From NCBI RefSeq assembly GCF_013184745.1, contig NZ_JAATVU010000050.1, forward strand, positions 1-43,720: a DNA stretch of 43,720 nucleotides, written 5' to 3'. Position 1 is the stretch's first letter; the number at the start of each line of letters is the position of its first letter. The stretch comes from Mangrovicoccus sp. HB161399 (GTDB lineage: Bacteria; Pseudomonadota; Alphaproteobacteria; Rhodobacterales; Rhodobacteraceae). Below are positions 8,157 to 16,426 of the stretch, in pieces. Below the pieces are notes generated by a model, which saw only the letters and a program-made list of their open reading frames with translations, ran no database searches and was not told where the DNA came from. The position numbers and the translations under genes were made by a program.

Positions 8157-9080
8157 GTGAAGACCATGAAGGCCGCGCTCGCGACGGGCGCCTTCCTTGC
8201 CGCCGCGCCCATGGCGCTTGCCGATTGCGGAACCGTCCGCCTCGCCCAGCCCGGCTGGACGGACCTGGCGCTGACATCCGGTATCGCCGAGATCCTGCTG
8301 GAAAGCCTCGGCTACGAGGCCGGAACCGATCTGCTGAGCATCCCGATCATGTACGAGTCCATGGTCTCGGGACGGATCGACGCCTTCCTCGGCTTCTGGG
8401 ATCCGGCCATGCAGAAGTACTATGCCCCCTACAAGGACAGCGGCGAGATCGAAACCGTTTCGCAAAACCTCGCGGGCGCCAAGTACACCTGGGCGGTGCC
8501 CGCCTATGTCTACGATGCGGGCGTGACCGACTTCGCCGACATCGCCGCGCACGAGAAGGAATTCGACGGCAAGCTCTACGGCCTGTCGCCGGGCTCGAAC
8601 GACTCGATGGTCGCCGCGGTGGAGTCCGGCCGCTTCGGGCTGGAGGACTGGGACGTGGTCGAAAGCTCCGAGCAGGGGATGCTGGCGCAGGTCGCCCGCG
8701 CGGTGAAGCGGAACGAGTGGATCGTCTTCCTCGGCTGGGCGCCGCATCCGATGAATGCCCGCTTCGACATGCGCTACCTGACCGGCGGCGACGATTTCTA
8801 CGGGCCCGATTTCGGCGGCGCCACCGTCCACACCCAGTTCCGCAAGGGCTATGCCGGGGAATGCCCCAATGTCGCCCGGCTGCTGGAGCAGCTCAGCTTC
8901 ACCGTCGAGATGGAGAACACCGGCATGGGCTACATCCTCGATGACGGGATGAGCGAGCGCGACGCGGCCATGAAGGTGCTGGAAGACAACCCGGGCATGC
9001 TGGACGCCTGGCTCGACGGCGTCGAAACCCGCGACGGGGCGCCCGCCCTGGCCGCGGCCAGGGCCGGGCTGGGGCTCTGA
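8157..9080 (+). CDS. Choline/glycine-betaine-type ABC substrate-binding protein
   Basis: A 307-residue periplasmic protein of the OpuAC/ProX class, ChoX-like. After a signal peptide (cleavage near ALA|DCG) come CGTVRLAQPGWTDLALTSGI, the GFWDPAM segment and VFLGWAPHPMN, typical of quaternary-ammonium binders whose aromatic residues form the cage. GTG 8157 is chosen because GGAG (8147-8150) lies 6 nt upstream; in-frame alternatives are GTG 8145 and ATG 8166. No permease or ATPase of this transporter is nearby, so it must use a partner encoded elsewhere or act as a sensor. It is probably co-transcribed with the hydrolase starting 2 nt after its stop, and probably repressed by the divergent BetI-like protein. 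Confidence 0.88.
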   Translation: MKTMKAALATGAFLAAAPMALADCGTVRLAQPGWTDLALTSGIAEILLESLGYEAGTDLLSIPIMYESMVSGRIDAFLGFWDPAMQKYYAPYKDSGEIETVSQNLAGAKYTWAVPAYVYDAGVTDFADIAAHEKEFDGKLYGLSPGSNDSMVAAVESGRFGLEDWDVVESSEQGMLAQVARAVKRNEWIVFLGWAPHPMNARFDMRYLTGGDDFYGPDFGGATVHTQFRKGYAGECPNVARLLEQLSFTVEMENTGMGYILDDGMSERDAAMKVLEDNPGMLDAWLDGVETRDGAPALAAARAGLGL

Positions 9081-9082
9081 GC

Positions 9083-9979
9083 ATGGACCGCTTCGCCGAT
9101 CTGGGCGGCATCCGGCTGTGCTACCGCGACGAGGGTCCGCGGGACGCGCCTGCGGTGCTGCTCGTCACCGGGCTGGGCATGCAGCTGGTGGAATGGCCCG
9201 ACGCGCTGGTGGCGCGGCTGGCGCGGCGCTTCCGCGTGATCCGCGCCGACAACCGCGACATGGGCCTGTCGCAGCGCATGGGGCCCGAGATCCCGCAGCT
9301 GCCCGAGGGCTTCCGCTGGATCAGCCGCCATGCCGTTGCCGCGCCCTACCACCTGGCCGACATGGCCGATGACCTGCTGGCGCTGGCCGATCACCTGGGG
9401 ATCGGCCGCTTCGCGGTGGCGGGCTTCTCGATGGGCGGCATGATCGCCCAGCACCTGGCCCTGCGCGCGCCCGGGCGGGTCACGGCGCTGGCCTCGCTGT
9501 CGAGCTGCGCCGGCGATCCGGTGGTCGCCGGAACCGACGAGAATGACTGGATGATCTCGCGCTTCTTCCTGCCGCATGCCTCGCGCGAGGCGCTGCTGGA
9601 GGCCTATTGCGAGAGCGCGGAGTTCTATTCCGGCGGCACCGCGCCGAAGGATGCGCCCGCCACCCGCGCCGGGGCCGAGGCTCTGGCCGCGCGGATGGAG
9701 GCCGGGGGCGGCGATTGCGGCGGCTACCTGCGCCAGGCCTTCGCGATCACCGACTCGCCCGGCTGGACGGCGGAACTGGCCCGGCTCCGGGTCCCCGCGC
9801 TGGTGGTGCACGGCACCGACGATCCCTGCCTGCCCGCGGAATGCGGCCGCCTCGCCGCGGCCCGCATCCCCGGCGCGGAGCTGCGCCTGCACGAGGGGCT
9901 CGGCCACTGGATCTCGGACGGCATGGGCGGCGACCTCTGCGGGTGGCTGGAGACCCTGGCGGCGCCCCTGCCCGCCTGA
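9083..9979 (+). CDS. Alpha/beta hydrolase
   Basis: A 298-residue alpha/beta-hydrolase fold enzyme. The nucleophile elbow GFSMGG gives S116; the acid is likely the Asp in HGTDDPCLP near residue 247, and the catalytic His lies in GLGHW near residue 274, so the triad looks complete. No signal peptide is visible, so it is probably cytoplasmic. It starts 2 nt after the choline-type binding protein, suggesting a shared transcript and possibly a choline- or betaine-ester substrate; that link is inference, since this family is very broad. A strong hairpin at 10012-10043 follows. Confidence 0.88.
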   Translation: MDRFADLGGIRLCYRDEGPRDAPAVLLVTGLGMQLVEWPDALVARLARRFRVIRADNRDMGLSQRMGPEIPQLPEGFRWISRHAVAAPYHLADMADDLLALADHLGIGRFAVAGFSMGGMIAQHLALRAPGRVTALASLSSCAGDPVVAGTDENDWMISRFFLPHASREALLEAYCESAEFYSGGTAPKDAPATRAGAEALAARMEAGGGDCGGYLRQAFAITDSPGWTAELARLRVPALVVHGTDDPCLPAECGRLAAARIPGAELRLHEGLGHWISDGMGGDLCGWLETLAAPLPA

Positions 9980-10011
9980 CAGCCCGCGCCCACCGGGACG
10001 CGCAAATGGCT

Positions 10012-10043
10012 GCCCCCGCCGGTCGGACCTGACCGGCGGGGGC
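10012..10043. terminator. Bidirectional terminator hairpin
   Basis: A perfect 13-bp stem, GCCCCCGCCGGTC (10012-10024) with GACCGGCGGGGGC (10031-10043), and a 6-nt loop. It lies between the convergent hydrolase (stop 9979) and nucleobase permease (stop 10070). No clear T-run on either side. Confidence 0.7.
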
Positions 10044-10069
10044 GTCTCATTCGGCAAGGGCCGGACGCC

Positions 10070-11476
10070 TCAGGCGTCTTCCAGTGCCAGCTGCTCGCTG
10101 CGGCTCCGCGCCGCGGTGCCGATCTCGGGCAGCAGCAGCCCGCAGAGGATCGCGGTCAGGCCGCCGGTGGTGATGCCGGAGCTGAAGATCTGCTTCCACA
10201 GCGGCGGCAGGAAGCTCAGCACCTCGGGCAGCAGCTGCACCCCGAGCCCGACGCCGACCGACAGCGCCACGGTGATCGTGTCCTTCTTGGTCAGCGGGTG
10301 GCTGCCGATGATGCGGATGCCCGAGACCACGATCAGGCTGAACATCACGAAGGTGGACCCGCCGAGCACCGGCCGCGGGATCTGCTGGAGCACGGCGCCC
10401 AGCACCGGGAACAGCCCGAGGATCACCAGGATCACGGCGATGTAGCGCCCCACATGGCGGCTGGCGACGCCGGTCAGCTGCACCACGCCGGTATTCTGGC
10501 TGAAGGTGGTGTTGGGGAAGGTGGCGAAGGCCGCCGCCAGCAGCGAGTTGACGCCATCGGCCAGCACGCCGCCGCGGACGCGCTCCTCGAAGACCTTTCC
10601 CTCGGTCGGCTCGCCCGAGACCCGCGACGTGCCGGTGATGTCGCCCATCGTCTCCAGCGAGGTGATGATGAACATGAAGGCCACCGGGATGAAGGACACC
10701 CAGTCGAAGCTGATGCCGAAGCGGAACGGCACCGGAACAGAGACCAGCGGCACCGCGCTGAAATCCGGGGCCGAGACATTGCCGGTGGCCAGCGCCAGGA
10801 TCGTGCCGGTCACCAGGCCGATCACGATCGAGCTGACCCGGATCATCGGGTTCGAGGCGAACTGGCAGGCCAGGATCACCGCGATCACGAAGGCGGCCAT
10901 GCCGACATTGGTGCCGTTGCCGAAATTGTCGGCGCCCGCGCCGCCGCCGATGTCGCGCAGCGACACGAGGATCAGGCTCATGCCGATCAGCACCACGACG
11001 CTGCCCGACACGACCGGCGTGATGGTCTTCTTCAGCCACGGCAGCGCGAAGGAGATGCCGATCTCGATGAAGGACGCCACGGCGCAGACGCCGAAGATCG
11101 TCGCCAGCACCTCCTCCGGGGTGGCGCCGCCTTCCTGGGCGATCTTGCCGGAGGTGATCAGCGCCGCGACGAAGGCAAAGCTGGTGCCCTGCAGGCTGAG
11201 CAGTCCCGAGCCGACCGGCCCGATCTTCTGCGACTGGATCCAGGTGGCGATGCCCGACACGAAGAGCGACGTCGCGATCAGGTAGGGGATGTAGGGTCCC
11301 AGCCCAAGCGCCGCGCCGATGACGATGGCCGGGGCGATGATGTTGACGAAAGCGGCCAGCAGGTGCTGGGTCGCGGCCAGCAGGGCCGGAACCGGCGCCG
11401 GCCGGTCCTCCAGCCGGTAGATCACGTCGTCGCCGGGCGCATGCCGGGCCGTCGGCTGTGCAGTCTCTGTCTGCAT
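10070..11476 (-). CDS. NCS2-family nucleobase (xanthine/uracil/urate) permease
   Basis: A 468-residue inner-membrane symporter of the NCS2 family with about 12-14 hydrophobic segments. The family signature is present as QNTGVVQLTGVASR (Q327, N328 onward), and a second family segment SGLLSLQGTSFAF lies near residue 95. Such proteins import xanthine, urate or uracil with protons. ATG 11476 follows AGGAAAGG at about 10 nt. A LysR-type gene on the same strand ends 121 bp upstream and is the likely regulator. Specificity among purines and pyrimidines cannot be settled by eye; the overall look (SNPMIRVSSIVIGL, VRGGVLADGVNSLLAA) is nearer the xanthine/urate branch. Confidence 0.9.
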   Translation of the reverse strand: MQTETAQPTARHAPGDDVIYRLEDRPAPVPALLAATQHLLAAFVNIIAPAIVIGAALGLGPYIPYLIATSLFVSGIATWIQSQKIGPVGSGLLSLQGTSFAFVAALITSGKIAQEGGATPEEVLATIFGVCAVASFIEIGISFALPWLKKTITPVVSGSVVVLIGMSLILVSLRDIGGGAGADNFGNGTNVGMAAFVIAVILACQFASNPMIRVSSIVIGLVTGTILALATGNVSAPDFSAVPLVSVPVPFRFGISFDWVSFIPVAFMFIITSLETMGDITGTSRVSGEPTEGKVFEERVRGGVLADGVNSLLAAAFATFPNTTFSQNTGVVQLTGVASRHVGRYIAVILVILGLFPVLGAVLQQIPRPVLGGSTFVMFSLIVVSGIRIIGSHPLTKKDTITVALSVGVGLGVQLLPEVLSFLPPLWKQIFSSGITTGGLTAILCGLLLPEIGTAARSRSEQLALEDA

Positions 11477-11596
11477 TCTTTCAACCTTTCCTGTTGGGGG
11501 GTCGTTCTGTCGTGCCCCGAGCCTGCAGGAGAGCGGGCGTTGAAAGAACTGCTATGATTTCGCCGATGCGGTGCAAATCCGGCAACGCATGCCGGA

Positions 11597-12505
11597 TCAG
11601 CCCCGACCCGCGTGCAGCGCCTCCATCGCCGCGCCCAGCTGCATGGCAAATCGCGCCGCCGCGACCGGCAGCGTGCGGCCCCGCAGATGGCCGAGGATCA
11701 GCGTGGCGACCGCGACGTCGCGCTCAGCCAGCGGCCGGAAGCACAGCGCGCCATCCGCGTCGGGCTGCAGCCCCACCGGCACCTGGAAGCCGATCACGCC
11801 CTCATGCGCCACATAGTGCCGGATCAGCTCGAAGCTTTCGGTCTCGATCACCGGGGCCACCTTCCGGCCCATGCGCCGCGCGGCGAGATCCAGCAGGTGG
11901 CGCACGCCGTATTGCGCCGAGGGCGCGATATGCGGGTTGTCGAGGCAGTCGCGCAGCCGCAGCTCGGGCTTGGCTGCCAGCGGATGCCCGGCGGGCAGGA
12001 TCGCCATGACCGGCTGCGGGATTGCCTGCAGCACCTCGAACTCGACCATGTAGACCGGCTCCACCACCAGCGCGATATCGCTCTGGAAACTCGCCAGCTC
12101 GGCCTCCGCCCGGGCGCGGTCGCGGATCTTGACGGTGAAGGTGACGCCGGGATGCTCCTTGCGGTAGCGGGCGATCTGCGCGGGCAGGAAATAGGGCAGC
12201 AGAGCCTGGCTGCAGGCAATCGTCACATGGCCGCGGCGCTCGCCGGCGAGGTCGGCCACCTGGCTCTGCAGCCGCTGCATGTCCGAGCGCGAAGTGCGGA
12301 AATAGTCGAGCAGCAGCTCGCCCGCCGGGTTCAGCCGGACGCCGTTCGGCAGCCGTTCGAACAGCGGCGAGCCGAATTCCTCCTCGAAGCCGCGGATCCG
12401 CCGGTTCAGTGCCGAGGCAGTGATGTTCATGTCCTCCGCCGCCTTGCGCATCGAGCCCGCGCGGGCCACCGCCTCGATAAGGACGAAAGTGTAGAGGTGC
12501 CGCAT
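11597..12505 (-). CDS. LysR-family transcriptional regulator
   Basis: A 302-residue regulator. The N-terminal winged helix reads FVLIEAVARAGSMRKAAEDM and ASALNRRIRGFEEEFGSPLF (residues 7-50), followed by the linker helix and a two-lobed effector domain starting near residue 90 (RGHVTIACSQALLPYFLP). GGGAG lies about 7 nt upstream of ATG 12505. It is immediately upstream of the NCS2 permease gene on the same strand, so a role in nucleobase uptake is likely but inferred. Upstream of it lies the decayed IS256 fragment. Confidence 0.88.
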   Translation of the reverse strand: MRHLYTFVLIEAVARAGSMRKAAEDMNITASALNRRIRGFEEEFGSPLFERLPNGVRLNPAGELLLDYFRTSRSDMQRLQSQVADLAGERRGHVTIACSQALLPYFLPAQIARYRKEHPGVTFTVKIRDRARAEAELASFQSDIALVVEPVYMVEFEVLQAIPQPVMAILPAGHPLAAKPELRLRDCLDNPHIAPSAQYGVRHLLDLAARRMGRKVAPVIETESFELIRHYVAHEGVIGFQVPVGLQPDADGALCFRPLAERDVAVATLILGHLRGRTLPVAAARFAMQLGAAMEALHAGRG

Positions 12506-12599
12506 CCGAAAGCTCCCTTGCCGCGCATCCCGCCGAGGCTAGCAGGCCAGCGGCCGCTTCGGGCCGCCCGGGACGTCGCAGGGGCGGCCTGCGCCTGCC

Positions 12600-13165
12600 G
12601 CGCCCGTCGACCGCCGCGGCTTTGGCGGTGCGGATCTGGTGATCCCGGACGCGCACGAGGGCATAGAGGCCGCCGCCGCCCGCATCCTGTCCACGACTTG
12701 GCAGTGCTTCCGGATGCAACTCCAGCGCAATGCCCTCGCCCATGCCGCGCAGAACAGTCGCCAGGCAGTTTCCGCCTTCATCGCAACCGCCTTCGCCCAG
12801 CCTGATCATGCGGCGGCGGAGGCCAGATTACGCCTCGCCGCCGACCAGATGCGCCCCAAGCTGCCGACGCTTGCTGCGCTCATGGACACGGCAGAGGCGG
12901 ACGTGCCGACCTGCGTGGGGCTCCGCCCGTTCTTGCCTCGAACCGTCCCCCGGACGGTTTGCCGCTTCGCGGACCGGCGCGAACTCCCCAGCAACAGCGG
13001 AGAAGACTGCACAGCACGAACCCGATCCGGCGTCTCGTCGGCGAGTTCCTGATGGAGCAGACCGTCGAACGCTCCGTCCAGTCCGCCGGGCGCATGACGC
13101 CGGAAACGCTCGCACCGATCTGCGGTGGTTTCGCCGTCAGCCTGCCTTCAGCGAAGAGTTGCTGA
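12600..13165 (+). pseudogene. Decayed IS256-family (mutator) transposase
   Basis: Two separated blocks match the C-terminal half of IS256-type transposases. The first (about 12618-12908) reads LVIPDAHEGIEAA, then WQCFRMQLQRNALAHA, VSAFIATAFAQ and LAALMDTAEADV. The second, in another frame (about 13005-13165), reads LHSTNPI, RRLVGEFLMEQ and MTPETLAP. Between them the frame shifts and about 100 bp of unrelated sequence intervene. In the second block the usual ERLNGEIKRRT stretch after LHSTNP is deleted. The N-terminal half of the transposase and both inverted-repeat ends are not visible, so the element is dead. Confidence 0.75.
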
Positions 13166-14021
13166 CCAGCTCCGCACGCCGGCCAGCGCGAGGCCCTTCG
13201 CGAGCGGCACCGCCAGGCGGAACACGAACCACGGCTGGCCCCGCCCTCCTGCATTCCGTCCGATCCTGCAGGCTTTTCCCGGATCGCTCGCGGAGCTGTT
13301 GGAGGACGGCTGCCAGCCTTCGCCGGAGCGGCCGGGCAGACCACGTTCGCGGGCACATCCTCCTCTCCCCTCCGGGGCTCCGAGACGCACGCGCATCGGC
13401 AGGAATTGCCCGCTTCCGAATGTTCCTGCCGGACCCGCCGGCCGCCCCGTCTGCGCCAGACACCCGCAGCGGCGGTCCGCCCTTTGCCCCCCGATCCGCT
13501 CAGGGCCAGCTTTCGCGCAGCGATCCGTCACCCATGCCGATGGCTTCGGGCCCGTCTTCCAGGTTGCGCCCGGCCGTGCAGGCCGGGGCCTCGTGCACGG
13601 GACCGCTAGCGGCCTTGAACAAATCCGGTCCAAGCGGCGCCGTGGCCAAGGCGTCCCTTGCCAGCGCAGCAAGGGGCCGGGCTCTGAACCCATGGCTCGG
13701 CACGCCGCATCCTGCCCCATCCGGCCGAGCACGGACTCATTTCGGCGCGTCACTTCTGGCTGCGCAGCGGGCCGGACCTCCAAGACGCGCCGGAGATCTC
13801 CGCTGGGTCATGCCGCCATGCTGCACGGCATCTTAGGCAGAGTGCCCGGCCGGAGGTTGAGCGGGCGAACTGACGGGACAGAAACGCCGGACGGCGCCGT
13901 TGCCCTGCCGTTCGCCCGAACGGCGGCGATGGCGGCCAGCCGATCTTCTCGCGGACACCGGCACGGAAAGCGTCATGCCGCAAAGCCGGCCCGGCGGCGG
14001 CCCGCGCAGCCCGAGTCCGCC
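13166..14021. other. No gene recognised
   Basis: 856 bp between the transposase remnant and the DUF2520 gene. Long open frames exist on both strands but are rich in Arg, Pro and Ala as expected of chance frames at this GC content. None has a convincing start or a recognisable motif. It may be further decayed DNA. Confidence 0.6.
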
Positions 14022-14897
14022 TCAGGCGCCGGGCGCGGCATCCGGCGGCGTGCCGCCCGGTCCGGGAAGGGTCGTGCCGCTGGCCTTCAGCCGCCCCGCC
14101 AGCCGGCTCAGCCCGGCATAGAGTTCCGCCGCCTCGGGATGCCATTGCGCAACCGCCGCCGCCTGCAGGCGCAGCACCTCGGCATCGCCGCGGGCGGCGG
14201 GACCGGTCAGCGCCGCAGCCGGACCCAGACGGGCCACGCTCGCCGCCGTGCCGTCCAGCAGCGTCCGCCCGAGACAGACGGCGATCTCCGGCGGCACCCC
14301 GGCCGCCGCCCAGGCCTCCTGCGCCATCGCCTGCAGCACGGTGGCGAAGTTGTTCGAGAAAACCGCCGCCGCGTGGTAGAGCGCCTTGCCCGCCGGATCG
14401 ACCGCGAACGGGACGCCGCCGAATGCCGCAACCATCGCCTCTGCCAGAACGGAAGCCGCGGCATCACCCTCGATCGCGCAGCAGGTGCCGGGAAACTGCG
14501 CGGCGGCCAGCGCGGGATCGGCGAAGCTCAGCACCGGATGGCAGCTTGCCGCGCTCCAGCCCCGCGCCCGCAGCGGCGCCAGCACCTCCGAGGACAGGAA
14601 GCCGCTGCAATGGAGCGCCGCCGGGCCCTCCCCGGCCTGCGCGCCGCGCGCCTCCGCCAATGCTCCTGCCAGGCCGGCGATCCGGTCGTCGGGAACCGAC
14701 AGCACCCAGAGATCTGCCGGACGCATCTGCGCCATCCCGGCGGCGGCCCGCCCCGCGCCGACGGCCGCCACGGCCTCTGCCGCATGCTGCGGGTCGCGCG
14801 CCAGCACGCAGCCGAGTTCGATGCCCGGGGCCGCCGCGGCCAGCCGCATGAAGCTGCGCCCGACCTTGCCCGCGCCGATGATGTTGATCCGCAGCAT
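14022..14897 (-). CDS. Rossmann-like DUF2520 protein
   Basis: A 291-residue protein with an N-terminal NAD(P)-binding motif INIIGAGKVG (G8, G10, G13) and the C-terminal helical DUF2520-type domain (CHPVLSFADP, then CAIEGDA and AVFSNNFATVL). The fold resembles pyrroline-5-carboxylate reductase and ketopantoate reductase relatives, so an oxidoreductase is likely, but the family's reaction is not established. ATG 14897 has GGAG 9 nt upstream. It lies downstream of glutaminase on the same strand with a 135-bp gap. The C-terminus ends in a Gly/Pro/Ala tail. Confidence 0.82.
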   Translation of the reverse strand: MLRINIIGAGKVGRSFMRLAAAAPGIELGCVLARDPQHAAEAVAAVGAGRAAAGMAQMRPADLWVLSVPDDRIAGLAGALAEARGAQAGEGPAALHCSGFLSSEVLAPLRARGWSAASCHPVLSFADPALAAAQFPGTCCAIEGDAAASVLAEAMVAAFGGVPFAVDPAGKALYHAAAVFSNNFATVLQAMAQEAWAAAGVPPEIAVCLGRTLLDGTAASVARLGPAAALTGPAARGDAEVLRLQAAAVAQWHPEAAELYAGLSRLAGRLKASGTTLPGPGGTPPDAAPGA

Positions 14898-15032
14898 GCC
14901 CTTCTCCCGTCCTGGCCCAGCCATCTGCCGCGGTTTCGCGGCTGGCGGCGCGGTATGCAAGGGCGGCTGCCGACAGCGCGGAGGTTCCCGCCGTCCGTCC
15001 GCCCGCGCCCGGCCGCCCGAGCCGTTCCCGGA

Positions 15033-15956
15033 CTAGCCGAAGACCGACCAGCCGGTCTCGCGCGCCAGCCGCTCGGCGGCGTAGGTGCCCATCTGCGAAT
15101 TGCCGTAGCCGTTCAGCCCCGGCGACCAGATCGCCACCGAGGCGCGGCCCGGCGCCACCAGCAGGATGCCGCCGCCGACGCCCGACTTGCCCGGCAGCCC
15201 GACCCGGAAGGCGAAATCGCCCGAGCCGTCGTAATGCCCGCACATCATCATCAGCGCGCTGATCCGGCGCGCCTTGACCGGCGAGAGCATGGCCGGCGCC
15301 CCCGCCAGCCCGGCGATCACCCGGCCTGCCCGCGCGAGCTGCACGCAGCTCATCTCGATCGCGCATTGATGGAAATAGGTGCCCAAGGTGATCTCGGGCG
15401 GGTTGCGCAGGTTGCCGAAGGATTTGAGGTAGTTCGCCAGCGCCACGTTGCGGTAGCCGGTCTCGGCCTCGGAGCCCGCCACCGCCTTGTCGATATGGAT
15501 GTCGCCATCCTCGGCCGCCGCCCGCAGGAAGCCGAGGATCTCGGCCAGCGCCTCCTTCGGCACCCGCCCGGCCAGCAGCTCGTCGGTCGTGACCAGCGCG
15601 CCCGCGTTGATGAAGGGATTGCGCGGCCGGCCCCTCTCGTCCTCCAGCGACAGGATCGAGTCGAAGCGCCGCCCCGAGGGTTCGCGCCCGACCCGGGTCC
15701 AGATCTGCTCGCCGATGCGGCCGAGCACGCAGGCCAGCGAGAACACCTTCGAGACCGACTGTATCGAAAACCGCTGCCCCGACTGTCCCGCGGCGACCAT
15801 CCCGCCGCCTGGCAGCGCGATGGCAATGCCGAATTGCGCGGGATCGACCCGGGCCAGTTCGGGGATGTAGGCGGCGACCTCGCCCCAGTCGCCGGCCGCG
15901 CGGATCTCCGCGTCGAGCCCCTGCAGAAACTGCTCCAGCACTGCGCTCACCGTCAT
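15033..15956 (-). CDS. glsA: Glutaminase
   Basis: A 307-residue serine-dependent beta-lactamase-fold glutaminase, converting glutamine to glutamate and ammonia in the cytoplasm. The catalytic S67-x-x-K70 lies in [10 protein letters not shown]. Other family motifs are present: [11 protein letters not shown], the [10 protein letters not shown] segment, [22 protein letters not shown], and [13 protein letters not shown] near the C-terminus. Length matches the E. coli YbaS/YneH type. ATG 15956 is selected because the ORF in front of it lacks family sequence. It fits the nitrogen-handling theme with the urea and nucleobase uptake systems, though it is transcribed alone or with the DUF2520 gene. Confidence 0.95.
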   Translation of the reverse strand: MTVSAVLEQFLQGLDAEIRAAGDWGEVAAYIPELARVDPAQFGIAIALPGGGMVAAGQSGQRFSIQSVSKVFSLACVLGRIGEQIWTRVGREPSGRRFDSILSLEDERGRPRNPFINAGALVTTDELLAGRVPKEALAEILGFLRAAAEDGDIHIDKAVAGSEAETGYRNVALANYLKSFGNLRNPPEITLGTYFHQCAIEMSCVQLARAGRVIAGLAGAPAMLSPVKARRISALMMMCGHYDGSGDFAFRVGLPGKSGVGGGILLVAPGRASVAIWSPGLNGYGNSQMGTYAAERLARETGWSVFG

Positions 15957-16132
15957 CCCCCTGCCCGCCGCCCTCTCGGCGGGGCGGCCCAGCCCCGATC
16001 CATACAAGGCAGCGGGGCACAGTCAACGGCGCAGCAGGCGCGGAAAGGCCGGGTCCCGCAGTTAGCGGACCCGGCCCCGGCCTTGGCCTGTCCCGGCGCC
16101 GCGGGATCAGGCAGATGGGCGGCGCGCGCATG

Positions 16133-16228
16133 TCAAATCGACGCCCAGTCGGTGAAGCGCCAGGTCTCCGGGGCGCGGCGGCCGGGATGGCTGGGGGCGG
16201 GGCGGTTGCGGGGCTGCGGGGCTTTCAT
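16133..16228 (-). CDS. Possible 31-residue peptide, unknown
   Basis: A short frame with AAGGA about 6-10 nt before ATG 16228, coding for a basic, proline-rich start and an ending ETWRFTDWASI that looks less random than the surrounding chance frames. It lies 199 bp downstream of the RTX gene on the same strand, beyond a terminator. I do not recognise it; it may be a chance frame. Confidence 0.25.
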   Translation of the reverse strand: MKAPQPRNRPAPSHPGRRAPETWRFTDWASI

Positions 16229-16361
16229 GTCGGGTTCCTTCCGGGGTGTGGCTGCTGCCGTTGCTTCGATGGAACCAGATTGCCGTCCCGAGGTTTCGGC
16301 CCGTTGTCCCGCAGTGTTTCGATTGTTTCGGCACCGCGGCCCCGCGGCCGGAGGCGGGAAA

Positions 16362-16389
16362 GCCCCCGCAGGCGGCGGCCTGCGGGGGC
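16362..16389 (-). terminator. Terminator hairpin after the RTX gene
   Basis: A perfect 11-bp stem GCCCCCGCAGG (16362-16372) with CCTGCGGGGGC (16379-16389) and a 6-nt loop, 38 bp past the RTX stop codon; a short TTT follows on the minus strand. Confidence 0.65.
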
Positions 16390-16426
16390 GGGGGACGTCC
16401 GGGGACGCGGCGTCCCAGGCGTTGCT

